Shown here piece by piece: positions 44,468 through 51,953 of a stretch of 64,000 bases of DNA (position 1 is its first letter; every line of letters starts with the position of its first letter). The DNA lies in the NCBI RefSeq assembly GCF_042688525.2, contig NZ_JBHWAB010000001.1:3844001-3908000 (forward strand). Direction: 5' to 3'. The position numbers and the translations under genes were made by a program. The notes below the pieces were generated by a model. The model had not been told where the DNA came from. It searched no databases and was given only the letters and a program-made list of their open reading frames with translations. Source of the stretch: Haloimpatiens sp042688525. Its GTDB lineage: Bacteria; Bacillota; Clostridia; Clostridiales; Clostridiaceae.

Positions 44468-45679
44468 TCAGTATTCTAACTCTCCTCTATTTAGTGGCAT
44501 AGACATACATCTTGGACCACCTCTTCCTCTTGATAATTCAGAAGATGCTATAGAAAGAACAGTTATATTGTATTTATCTAAAATTTCATTAGTTATATAA
44601 TTTCTCTCATATGTTACAACTTTTCCAGGTGCAATGGCTAGAGTATTTGATCCATCGTTCCATTGTTCTCTGCCTGCTATTATTTTGTCACCGCCTCCAC
44701 AGCGAATTAATGTTATATCCTTTTTTAAATACGTTGATAATATTTTTTCAAGACTTCCTTCTTCTTCTTTCATGATAAGTCTTTTATTTTTGTAATCATA
44801 GGTTACAGCTGTAACTTTAAGTGTACCTTCAATAGCTGGATGAACTGTAAACTTATCATAATCTATCATAGTAAATACAGTATCAAGATGCATAAAAGCT
44901 CTTGTTTTTGGTATATCAAATATCAATACTGTTTTAAAAGTTTCATTAGCTTCAAATATATTCTTAGCAGTTTTTATAATAGCCTCTTTATCTGTCCTCT
45001 GACTATGTCCTATTGCAAGAAGTTCTTTTGATAAAACAAGTTCATCTCCGCCTTCTATGTTATCTAATTCGTTTCTGTTATACCAAAGTGGTATATTGCT
45101 ATTCTTGAATTCTGAATGATATTTAAATATATATTTACCAAAAATAGTTTCTCTCTTTCTTGTTTTTGTTCTCATAGAATTAAGTGTAATTCCACTTCCT
45201 ATTGAAGCAAAAGGATCACGTGTAAAATATAAATTAGGCATAGGATCCATTATAAAAGGATATTCATCAAATCCTTCTTTAAATCCTATTTCCTTTTTCC
45301 TAACACCACTCATTATTTTATCTATCATAGCTTTTTCAGGTAAACTTACCAAATAACTTTTTAAATTTTCAACTATTTGTTTATCTTTTATCCCACACTC
45401 ATTGATAACTTCATCCAAAAAAAGATTCTTGACTGTACTATTTTGAATAGCCTCAGCAGCTAATTTTTCAAGATATAATACTTCAACTCCATTATTTTCA
45501 AGAAGCTTTGCAAAATTATCATGTTCTTCTCTTGCTATCTTTAGAAAAGGAATATCATCAAATAACAATCTTTCTAAATAATCAGGTGTTAAATTTTCTA
45601 TTTCTTCACCTGGTCTGTGTAAAACAACAGTTTTTAATTTTCCTATTTCCGAATATACATGTATTTTCCTATTATCCAT
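44468..45679 (-). CDS. arcA: Arginine deiminase
   Basis: A 403-residue enzyme that hydrolyses arginine to citrulline and ammonia. Motifs in order: FTRDPFASIG, GGDELVLS, HLDTVFTM (catalytic His), RCGGGD, and near the C-terminus RGGPRCMSMPL with catalytic Cys391. AAGGGGTG lies before the ATG. Second gene of the arginine deiminase operon, 60 bases after arcC. The pathway yields one ATP per arginine and ammonia for acid resistance. Confidence 0.97.
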   Translation of the reverse strand: MDNRKIHVYSEIGKLKTVVLHRPGEEIENLTPDYLERLLFDDIPFLKIAREEHDNFAKLLENNGVEVLYLEKLAAEAIQNSTVKNLFLDEVINECGIKDKQIVENLKSYLVSLPEKAMIDKIMSGVRKKEIGFKEGFDEYPFIMDPMPNLYFTRDPFASIGSGITLNSMRTKTRKRETIFGKYIFKYHSEFKNSNIPLWYNRNELDNIEGGDELVLSKELLAIGHSQRTDKEAIIKTAKNIFEANETFKTVLIFDIPKTRAFMHLDTVFTMIDYDKFTVHPAIEGTLKVTAVTYDYKNKRLIMKEEEGSLEKILSTYLKKDITLIRCGGGDKIIAGREQWNDGSNTLAIAPGKVVTYERNYITNEILDKYNITVLSIASSELSRGRGGPRCMSMPLNRGELEY

Positions 45680-45739
45680 TATGGTATATCACCCCTTATT
45701 GCCTTATTTAACAACCCCTTAAAACTACCATAATTATTT

Positions 45740-46684
45740 CTACTTAACTATTTTTGTACCACTTAATCCTTTTAATGCTTCTCTTGCCTTAGAAAGTGAA
45801 GCTATTATTGCTGTTTTATTTTTATCGAATTGTACAAATTTCTTACAAGCTTCAACTTTTGGAAGCATACTTCCTGGTGCAAATTGTCCTTCTTCTATAT
45901 ACCTATCTACTTCTTGTAAAGTTAATTTATCCAATTGTTTTTGATTTGATTTATTAAAATTTATACATACCCTATCTATTGCCGTTAATATTAATAGTAT
46001 ATCTGAATCTAATATTTCTGCTAACTTTTCTGCTGCAAAATCCTTATCTATAACCGCTGATACACCTTTTATAGTATCCCCTTCTTTTATAACTGGGATT
46101 CCACCACCACCACATGAAATAACTATTGAATCAGACTCTACTAAATTTTTTATCAAATCTTTTTCCATAACATCTATTGGCTTTGGAGACGCTACTACCC
46201 TTCTATATCCTCTACCAGCATCTTCCTTCATTATATATCCTTGTTCTCTTTGAAGTTTTTCAGCCTCTTCTTTTGTATAAAAAGATCCAATTGGCTTTGT
46301 AGGATTTTTAAATCCATTATCATTTTCATCAACTAAAACTTGAGTAACTATTGTACCCACGGATTTTTCTATATCTCTTTTTTTTAACTCTTCAGAAATA
46401 GCATTTTGAAGATGATATCCTATGTACCCTTGTGAAAATGCCCCACATACATCAAATGGGAATAAAACGTTTTCTTGTTTAGTTTTATGTGCAGTCTCTG
46501 TACAAGCTACTATCTGACCTACTTGAGGTCCATTACCATGAACTATAGCAACTTGGTGTCCTTGTTCTATTAAATCAACTATAGATTTAGCTGTTTCTTT
46601 ACATGTATTAAGTTGTGCCTGTGTGCTTTTATCTTTTGGATTTGATTGTAAAGCATTCCCTCCTAAAGCTAAAACTATCTTCAT
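45740..46684 (-). CDS. arcC: Carbamate kinase
   Basis: A 314-residue amino-acid kinase family enzyme that makes ATP from carbamoyl phosphate and ADP. Family motifs: KIVLALGGNALQ at the start, VHGNGPQVGQ, KEDAGRGYRRVVASPKP and SCGGGGIPV. ATG 46684 has GGGGGG six bases upstream; the ATG two codons earlier abuts it. First gene of the operon, with a consensus promoter and a CodY-like box upstream. No arginine/ornithine antiporter gene is in the window. Confidence 0.96.
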   Translation of the reverse strand: MKIVLALGGNALQSNPKDKSTQAQLNTCKETAKSIVDLIEQGHQVAIVHGNGPQVGQIVACTETAHKTKQENVLFPFDVCGAFSQGYIGYHLQNAISEELKKRDIEKSVGTIVTQVLVDENDNGFKNPTKPIGSFYTKEEAEKLQREQGYIMKEDAGRGYRRVVASPKPIDVMEKDLIKNLVESDSIVISCGGGGIPVIKEGDTIKGVSAVIDKDFAAEKLAEILDSDILLILTAIDRVCINFNKSNQKQLDKLTLQEVDRYIEEGQFAPGSMLPKVEACKKFVQFDKNKTAIIASLSKAREALKGLSGTKIVK

Positions 46685-46727
46685 ATTCATCCCCCCTCAA
46701 AACATATGCAACTTATCCTGCAAAATC

Positions 46728-46756
46728 ATAGTACTATGTATCCTAAACATTGTCAA
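46728..46756 (-). promoter_or_regulatory. arc operon promoter
   Basis: Minus-strand TTGACA (46751-46756), 17-base spacer, TACTAT (46728-46733), about 45 bases upstream of the arcC ATG. Confidence 0.75.
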
Positions 46757-46763
46757 CACTTTG

Positions 46764-46796
46764 AATTTTCAGTAAATTGTATAACTATTCTATACA
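46764..46796. promoter_or_regulatory. CodY-box-like site and adjacent palindrome upstream of arcC
   Basis: AATTTTCAGTAAATT (46764-46778) matches 14 of 15 bases of the CodY box. It abuts the inverted repeat TGTATA-7-TATACA (46778-46796), a possible ArgR-type site. Both lie just upstream of the arc promoter. Confidence 0.5.
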
Positions 46797-46920
46797 CATT
46801 TTAAGTTTTACACACATTTCCACGTTTTATTTCCAAATTTTTATAAAATTTATACATTTTATGCATAAATATAGGCATTTACTGCATATAAAATTATTTT
46901 TTAATTTTTTTTAATTTTAT

Positions 46921-46949
46921 TTGACATACTAATTAATGATCCATATAAT
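46921..46949 (+). promoter_or_regulatory. Consensus promoter of the HesB-like selenoprotein gene
   Basis: TTGACA (46921-46926), exactly 17 bases, TATAAT (46944-46949): a perfect sigma-A promoter. Confidence 0.88.
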
Positions 46950-46956
46950 ATATAAT

Positions 46957-46973
46957 ATACCTATATGGGGTAT
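46957..46973. promoter_or_regulatory. CsoR/CstR-type operator
   Basis: ATACCT-5-GGGTAT (centre ATATG), the same 6-5-6 pattern as the site at 20402-20418 and one base off perfect symmetry. It lies seven bases after the -10 box, covering the transcription start. Confidence 0.72.
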
Positions 46974-46989
46974 ACAAGGAGGTGTTTTT

Positions 46990-47286
46990 ATGAATATACT
47001 TTTAGACGAAAAATCTAAGATTTTTTTCGAAAATGAACTTAAAAACAATAAAAAAGATGCAGTACGACTTATGATAAAAGGTTTTGGATGAGGAGGTCCT
47101 AAACTTGGAATAGTTCTGGATGAACAAAGAGAAGATGATACTGTTTCCTTCACTGAAGGAATAAAATTTGTTGCTGACCCTGAAGAATCTTTCTTATTTG
47201 ACAATGCTAAATTGGTATATAAGAAGAGTTTGTTTGGAAGTGGTGTTACAATCATACCTAGCAATATAAAACCTAGCAGTTGTTAA
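46990..47286 (+). CDS. HesB/IscA-like selenoprotein with in-frame UGA (Sec34)
   Basis: A 98-residue protein when UGA 47089-47091 is read as selenocysteine. AAGGAGG lies seven bases before ATG 46990. The core reads GFGUGGPKLGIVLDE, where HesB-like relatives have GFGCGGP; the C-terminus ends PSSC. Reading continues without another stop to TAA 47284-47286, and the flanks of the UGA are equally well conserved. A hairpin just after the UGA (47098-47119, arms CCUAAACU / AGUUCUGG, loop UGGAAU with G 16 bases after the UGA) fits a bacterial SECIS. HesB/IscA proteins bind iron or iron-sulfur clusters; Sec at this site suggests a redox role. Selenium machinery is not in this window. Confidence 0.85.
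47098..47119 (+). promoter_or_regulatory. SECIS-like hairpin after the in-frame UGA
   Basis: Arms CCUAAACU / AGUUCUGG (six of eight pairs) with apical loop UGGAAU. The guanosines lie at the start of the loop, 16-17 bases after the UGA, as in bacterial SECIS elements. Confidence 0.65.
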
Positions 47287-47345
47287 CACAAACTTTCTTT
47301 TATATTTTCAATATTATATGTGATTCAATATATTAATAGAGACAC

Positions 47346-47388
47346 TTTTAGGCTTCAAGTAGATTTTTTTCTTCCTTGAAGCCTAAAA
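47346..47388 (+). terminator. Hairpin downstream of the selenoprotein gene
   Basis: Perfect 14-bp stem TTTTAGGCTTCAAG / CTTGAAGCCTAAAA with a T-rich loop. No T run follows on the plus strand, so terminator function is uncertain. Confidence 0.55.
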
Positions 47389-47391
47389 CAA

Positions 47392-47422
47392 TAAAAAAAA
47401 CGTTAGAATTACTTTCTAACGT
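47392..47422 (-). terminator. Terminator of the minus-strand HD/AI-2E operon
   Basis: Stem ACGTTAGAA / TTCTAACGT followed on the minus strand by eight T residues, 150 bases after the HD-domain gene stop. Confidence 0.75.
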
Positions 47423-47573
47423 AATAAAAAATATTAAAATAAGGGGGACTTTTTTAATTAAATACATAATAGCATTTTATTATTAAAAATATATTAATTC
47501 AAAATTAAATATCCATTAACATTAAATATATTTTTTAAAACTTAAATTCTCATTTTAAACTCATAAAACTATA

Positions 47574-48281
47574 TTATTTATACAATTTAGTATCTAATAA
47601 CTGTTCGTATGCAGACCATGTATTATCTGTAATTTTATCTTTGACTTCTCCAATTATATTGAATTTGCAATCCACGTAATCTGCAAAATGAACCACAAAT
47701 GCCTCTTCTGTGTTTGGTTGTACAGGTGCTCCATACTCATATTTACCATGATGCTGTACAATACATCCTCTAATTCTATCCTTAAAGTCATCACTATATA
47801 TATTACTTTCTTCATTAAATGCTTTTTCTAACATACATGCCCCTATAACAACATGCCCTTCCATTTCTCCCCTTAATGTTTTTGTAAAGTTTTCGTCTAA
47901 ATTATATTCTAAAATCTTTCCAATATCATGTAGTTTTGCTCCAAGTATAGCTATTTCCTTATTTTTACAATTATACCTGTATGCAATATGCTTAGCCATA
48001 TACATTACACTTAGTGTATGCTCTAAAAGTCCATGTTTATAATGGTGATGCATTCCCGCTCCACCAGTACAATTAATAAACTTATTTAAAAACTCCTCAT
48101 TTTTAAAAAAGTAATCATTTAATGTTATAGATTCTATACTTTTAAATTCTTCTATTGAAATTTTATTCATTTCACTTATAAGTTGATTTACACTTTTAAA
48201 AGGTTTCTTTATATTAATATCATTATTCATATAATTTATACACACTCCATTTAATTTACAAACATTTAATTTACAGTCCAT
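47574..48281 (-). CDS. HD-domain phosphohydrolase (YhaM-like C-terminal domain)
   Basis: A 235-residue protein whose centre holds the HD motifs MHHHYKHGLLEHTLSV, GAKLHDIGK and QHHGKYEYGAPVQP. The order and the QHHGKYEYGAPV segment match the HD domain of YhaM-type 3'-5' exoribonucleases. The N-terminal OB-fold RNA-binding domain of YhaM is absent; instead there are about 45 residues with three cysteines. No clear Shine-Dalgarno is seen, so the start is uncertain; it is nine bases after the AI-2E gene and may be coupled to it. Confidence 0.8.
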   Translation of the reverse strand: MDCKLNVCKLNGVCINYMNNDINIKKPFKSVNQLISEMNKISIEEFKSIESITLNDYFFKNEEFLNKFINCTGGAGMHHHYKHGLLEHTLSVMYMAKHIAYRYNCKNKEIAILGAKLHDIGKILEYNLDENFTKTLRGEMEGHVVIGACMLEKAFNEESNIYSDDFKDRIRGCIVQHHGKYEYGAPVQPNTEEAFVVHFADYVDCKFNIIGEVKDKITDNTWSAYEQLLDTKLYK

Positions 48282-48290
48282 TATTTATAA

Positions 48291-49352
48291 CTATTTAGTT
48301 TTTATATCTTTAACTTTATATATCTTATAAATATCTTTTATAGTTACTTTACATACTGCATAAACAGGAATAGCAATAAATGCTCCTAGAGTTCCAAATA
48401 AAGAAATAAATATAAAAACCAATAGAATTATACTTAAAGGATGAATTTCTAATTTATTTCCCAATATATTAGGAGTAATCAAGTTACCTTCTAATTGTTG
48501 TACTATAATAGATACAATTAATACCTTTAGAATCATCCACATATCTATAGTTAATGCCATTAAAACTGCAGGAATTGCACCTAAAAATGGTCCTAAAAAT
48601 GGAATAATATTTGTTATCATAACAAATATTGATAACAAAAATGCATTTGGAATTTTTATTACTCTATAGCCTATATACATTAAAACCCCTACAACTACAG
48701 CTACTATTAACTGACCAGTTATGTATGTAGATAAAGTCTTATCAACATCTAATAAAAGATTTTTTACTGCATTTTTATATTTATTAGGGGTAATTTTTAT
48801 AATGCGTTTAGCATAATTTTTGTCATCTCTTAAAAAATAGAAAATTATAAATGGAATAAGAATTATTTGACTCCCTACATTTGCTATTTGAGAAAATATA
48901 TTAGTTATATTTTCTGTAAACGTTCCCCAAAAATTTTGTACGGAAGAATTAATTCTTTTATTAAGTTCTATACTGGAAATTATACCCCCAAATTTTTCAT
49001 TAATTATCTTAGTTGCATTCTGAAATTGAGTAAATAAATCATTAAATGATTTACTAAAATTATTATTTAAAGAAGTTCCACCATATATCATTATCATTAT
49101 TATTACAAAAATAATTCCTAACGTCACAATTATGCTTGCAATCCCTCTATTTATGTGTCTCTTTTCTAAAAAATTAACTATAGGACGTAATATATAATAA
49201 AAAAGGATACCCATTAATAAAGGAATTAATATTAAACTAAAAATTTGCTTTAAAAATATAATTATAAATCCCATTTTACCAATCAAATATAAAATTAATA
49301 AAAACAAAAAAATACCCAATCCGTATTCAAAAACTCTATTTCTATATTTCAA
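48291..49352 (-). CDS. AI-2E family transporter
   Basis: A 353-residue membrane protein with the family pattern: paired N-terminal segments (RPIVNFLEKRHINRGIASI region), a soluble middle, GQLIVAVVVGVLMYIGY, and the C-terminal NIIPFLGPFLGAIPAVLMAL and QQLEGNLITPNILGNKLEIHP. TTG start at 49352 with GGGGTGG upstream. Family members act as small-molecule or ion exporters; the AI-2 label is historical and a role in signalling is not implied. Confidence 0.9.
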   Translation of the reverse strand: MKYRNRVFEYGLGIFLFLLILYLIGKMGFIIIFLKQIFSLILIPLLMGILFYYILRPIVNFLEKRHINRGIASIIVTLGIIFVIIMIMIYGGTSLNNNFSKSFNDLFTQFQNATKIINEKFGGIISSIELNKRINSSVQNFWGTFTENITNIFSQIANVGSQIILIPFIIFYFLRDDKNYAKRIIKITPNKYKNAVKNLLLDVDKTLSTYITGQLIVAVVVGVLMYIGYRVIKIPNAFLLSIFVMITNIIPFLGPFLGAIPAVLMALTIDMWMILKVLIVSIIVQQLEGNLITPNILGNKLEIHPLSIILLVFIFISLFGTLGAFIAIPVYAVCKVTIKDIYKIYKVKDIKTK

Positions 49353-49457
49353 TTTTCCACCCCTACTTCAACTATTTTTAATTGTGATTAATTAATTTTT
49401 ATACTAATTACAATCATTACATTTATAATCTTCCCAATAATTCACAAAATATTCCAT

Positions 49458-49490
49458 AAAAAAACCCCATGCATTTGCATGGAGTTTTTA
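49458..49490. terminator. Terminator of the DUF1836 gene
   Basis: Stem AAAAACCCCATGCA / TGCATGGAGTTTTT, between the minus-strand DUF1836 gene and the AI-2E gene. Confidence 0.85.
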
Positions 49491-49513
49491 AACTGATGCT
49501 TTTTAATATTTAA

Positions 49514-50161
49514 TTATTTTTCTTTATCTTTTTCTTTATCTTTTTCTTTATGTTTTTCTTTATCCTTTCCTTCATTTTTATATGCATCTACAATTTTATG
49601 TACTAATTTCTTTGTTGCACTAGCTTGAGCTATTAATGTCATTACAACTAAAAATCCTAATATTCTTTCTTCATCATTTTCTTTTAAATGAATATCCTTC
49701 ATTATTTCATTAAATTTTTGTTCATTAAAATATTCTCTTTCTAAAAAACTTTGAAAACTGTCTTCTTGTATTTTAGCAAATATCTTGTATGCCTTTTCCC
49801 AAGATATAATATCATCACTTCTATCATTTATCTCATTAAAAGCTAGTCTAAATACTTTATTTATCTCTTCTGTTGTAAGTATAGGTCTCATGTAACTTAA
49901 AAGAACTAATTGTGCTAAATGTAATTTTGTATAACCTCTTTTCTTACCATCTTCAGGTTTAGATATTACCTCACTTTTAATATAATTTTGTACAATATTT
50001 TTAGTATATTTTTCATTTTCAAAACGATCATTTAAATAATCTATAACTTGTGATAAAAAAAGATCATATTCTGGCAAATCATCATATGGAACAATACTAT
50101 TCATAGAAACTTCTTTAGCTAATTGATTTATTTTTTCTATAGAAAATTGGTTATTACTCAA
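49514..50161 (-). CDS. DUF1836 domain protein with charged repeat tail
   Basis: A 215-residue protein. Residues about 20-120 (LPEYDLFLSQVIDYLNDRF, EVISKPEDGKKRGYTKLHLA) match DUF1836, a presumed helix-turn-helix-like regulatory domain in Firmicutes. A hydrophobic stretch (ILGFLVVMTLIAQAS) follows near 165-180. The last 17 residues are almost pure KDKEK-type repeats encoded by a tandem TTTTTCTTTATC array on the plus strand. TTG start with AAAGGAG nine bases upstream. Function unknown. Confidence 0.82.
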   Translation of the reverse strand: MSNNQFSIEKINQLAKEVSMNSIVPYDDLPEYDLFLSQVIDYLNDRFENEKYTKNIVQNYIKSEVISKPEDGKKRGYTKLHLAQLVLLSYMRPILTTEEINKVFRLAFNEINDRSDDIISWEKAYKIFAKIQEDSFQSFLEREYFNEQKFNEIMKDIHLKENDEERILGFLVVMTLIAQASATKKLVHKIVDAYKNEGKDKEKHKEKDKEKDKEK

Positions 50162-50448
50162 TAAAATTAACTCCTTTCCTTATATTAATGGTTTAATTTA
50201 TGTATCAACTAATAATATACAGCTACTACATATATAACTACTACTTTATTTAATCTTAAGTACTATAACTTTGCTACACTTCTTTTATGTCTCTTATAAA
50301 ATATATTATACGGTATTTATAACTATATTACAAGTTACTCTTCCTTTGATATCTTATATCTTTTCCAAATATGCTTTATTTCAATCACTTTATCTCAAAG
50401 TTTTCACCAACTACTTTGTTTATGAATACCATATATTAAAGAAAGGAG

Positions 50449-50601
50449 ATGTTTGAAATTTTTTATTATATCGGTTATCCATCTATTAAATTATTTGATG
50501 TATACTATTTCTGCTATAATGTTATGCCCTTATTCTTTAAATTTTTATTTCTAATTATAATAATTATATTTCTATTTAGACTTTTTAAAAATCATATATA
50601 A
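50449..50601 (+). CDS. Possible small hydrophobic protein
   Basis: A 50-codon frame from ATG 50449 with a hydrophobic C-terminal half (FFKFLFLIIIIIFLFRLF). AAAGGAG directly abuts the ATG, which is too close; an alternative TTG at 50453 in another frame gives 33 residues. The presence of a good Shine-Dalgarno suggests something is translated, but which frame is unclear. It could also be chance in AT-rich DNA. Confidence 0.3.
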   Translation: MFEIFYYIGYPSIKLFDVYYFCYNVMPLFFKFLFLIIIIIFLFRLFKNHI

Positions 50602-51188
50602 TGAAAGATTTTATATTTACTCTTTTCAATTAACATATAACATTTTTTTAATTCTCTACTTATTGTAGTACAATATATTATTTTTTTCGACAATACACAT
50701 GATTTCGATAATTGAAAATAACTCACATATATATTGCATATTATATATAACTTGTGTATTATTTAAAACTTATCCACACTTATTAACATATTATCCACAA
50801 ATTTTGTGGACAACTCTATTTGTTGTGTGAATTATTATATTTTAGTATTTTATTTCATATATTCACATTCGACAAATATTTTATCCACATTATCCACAAC
50901 TTACTTGTTAATAACCTGTTAAATGTATGTGGAATAAAAAAAAATTTTTTTATTTTTTAATTCACATTGATTATATTTAAACTAGTTCATTCATTTATAT
51001 TATACTTTATTCCATAATATGTAATTATTTTTCTAATCGATTACACCGAACTTTAATTCTATAATAACGTATAACTAAAATCCTTTACTTAAAAATAATA
51101 TTATTATATTTTTACTTTATCAATCTATTTCTACTAAACATACATCATCTTGTTTTTTACGAAATAACTTTTTTATAAAACCTAAAAC
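50602..51188. other. Gene-free AT-rich region
   Basis: Apart from the DnaA/Spo0A box cluster no gene, RNA or repeat is recognised. Confidence 0.5.
50686..50898. other. DnaA-box and Spo0A-box cluster
   Basis: Four perfect DnaA boxes TTATCCACA on the plus strand at 50770-50778, 50791-50799, 50881-50889 and 50890-50898, the last two directly in tandem. A relaxed box on the minus strand lies at 50805-50813. Two Spo0A-box-like sites: TTCGACAAT (50686-50694) and perfect TTCGACAAA (50868-50876), the latter five bases from the tandem DnaA boxes. An A/T block follows (50930-50965). No dnaA or replication gene is near. Best reading: a DnaA-binding cluster that may titrate DnaA or regulate replication timing. 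Confidence 0.7.
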
Positions 51189-51230
51189 AAATAGCTGTTG
51201 AACTATAATTCTCATTCAACAGCCATTAAT
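51189..51230 (-). terminator. Transaldolase terminator
   Basis: Stem GGCTGTTGAATG / TAGTTCAACAGCT (minus strand core GCTGTTGAA / TTCAACAGC), followed by ATTTGTTTT. Confidence 0.7.
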
Positions 51231-51241
51231 CTTTTATTCAA

Positions 51242-51892
51242 TTAAATGCGTTTATTACTTTTTTTATAATCTTGTAAAAACTTTTTAATTCCAATATCTG
51301 TTAATGGATGCTTTATCATCTGCATTATAACCTTATAAGGTACAGTTACTACATCACATCCTACTTTAGCACATTCCAATACATGCATTGGATTTCTTAT
51401 ACTTGCTGCTATTATTTGTGTTTCCAATCCATATATGTTAAAAATATCTGAGATATCCCTTACTATTTCTAAACCACCATTCCCAATGTCATCAACTCTT
51501 CCTATAAAAGGACTTACAAAACTAGCTCCTGATTTTGCTGCAAGTAATGCTTGCTGAGCTGAAAAAATTAATGTTACATTTGTTTTTATTCCTTCCTTTG
51601 AAAGTATATTTACTGCTTTCAATCCTTCCTCACATATAGGTATTTTTATAACAACGTTTTTATGTAATTTAGACAGTTCCTTAGCTTCTTTAACCATATC
51701 CTCTGCATCCAAACTTATAACTTCTGCACTTATAGGTCCATCAACTATAGAACATATTTCTGAAATAACCTGTTTTAAATCCCTTCCCTCTTTAGCTATA
51801 AGAGACGGATTTGTTGTAACTCCATCTAATATTCCAAGTTCAGCCGTTTTTCTTATTTCTTCAATATTAGCAGTATCAATAAATATTTTCAT
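51242..51892 (-). CDS. Transaldolase / fructose-6-phosphate aldolase family protein
   Basis: A 216-residue TalC-type enzyme. The N-terminus MKIFIDTANIEEIRK and GVTTNPSLIAKEG are family hallmarks; the Schiff-base lysine is in NVVIKIPICEEG near residue 84, and TNVTLIFS and SPFIGRVDDIG follow. Small transaldolases of this group work in the non-oxidative pentose phosphate pathway of clostridia, which lack the oxidative branch. AAGGAGG precedes the ATG. A cre-like site (51906-51919) lies just upstream. Confidence 0.93.
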   Translation of the reverse strand: MKIFIDTANIEEIRKTAELGILDGVTTNPSLIAKEGRDLKQVISEICSIVDGPISAEVISLDAEDMVKEAKELSKLHKNVVIKIPICEEGLKAVNILSKEGIKTNVTLIFSAQQALLAAKSGASFVSPFIGRVDDIGNGGLEIVRDISDIFNIYGLETQIIAASIRNPMHVLECAKVGCDVVTVPYKVIMQMIKHPLTDIGIKKFLQDYKKSNKRI

Positions 51893-51905
51893 ATAAAAAC
51901 CTCCT

Positions 51906-51919
51906 TAAAACGTTTTCAA
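51906..51919. promoter_or_regulatory. cre-like catabolite site
   Basis: Minus-strand TGAAAACGTTTTAA, one base off the CcpA consensus, about 15 bases before the transaldolase ATG. It is close to the ribosome binding site, so function is uncertain. Confidence 0.35.
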
Positions 51920-51953
51920 AAACACTTCAAAAAACTTTTTTGCCTATTTGCTC

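Noticed and set aside
46929..47264. 111-codon minus-strand frame over the selenoprotein gene
   Set aside because: It has no ribosome binding site, is rich in Ser/Pro in a shadow pattern, and lies opposite a well-supported HesB-like frame.
50271..50456. 61-codon plus-strand frame
   Set aside because: Low-complexity Tyr/Phe/Leu shadow with no ribosome binding site in AT-rich intergenic DNA.
50686..50965. The chromosomal origin oriC itself
   Set aside because: DnaA boxes are present, but no dnaA, dnaN, rpmH or gyr genes are near, so calling it oriC is not supported.
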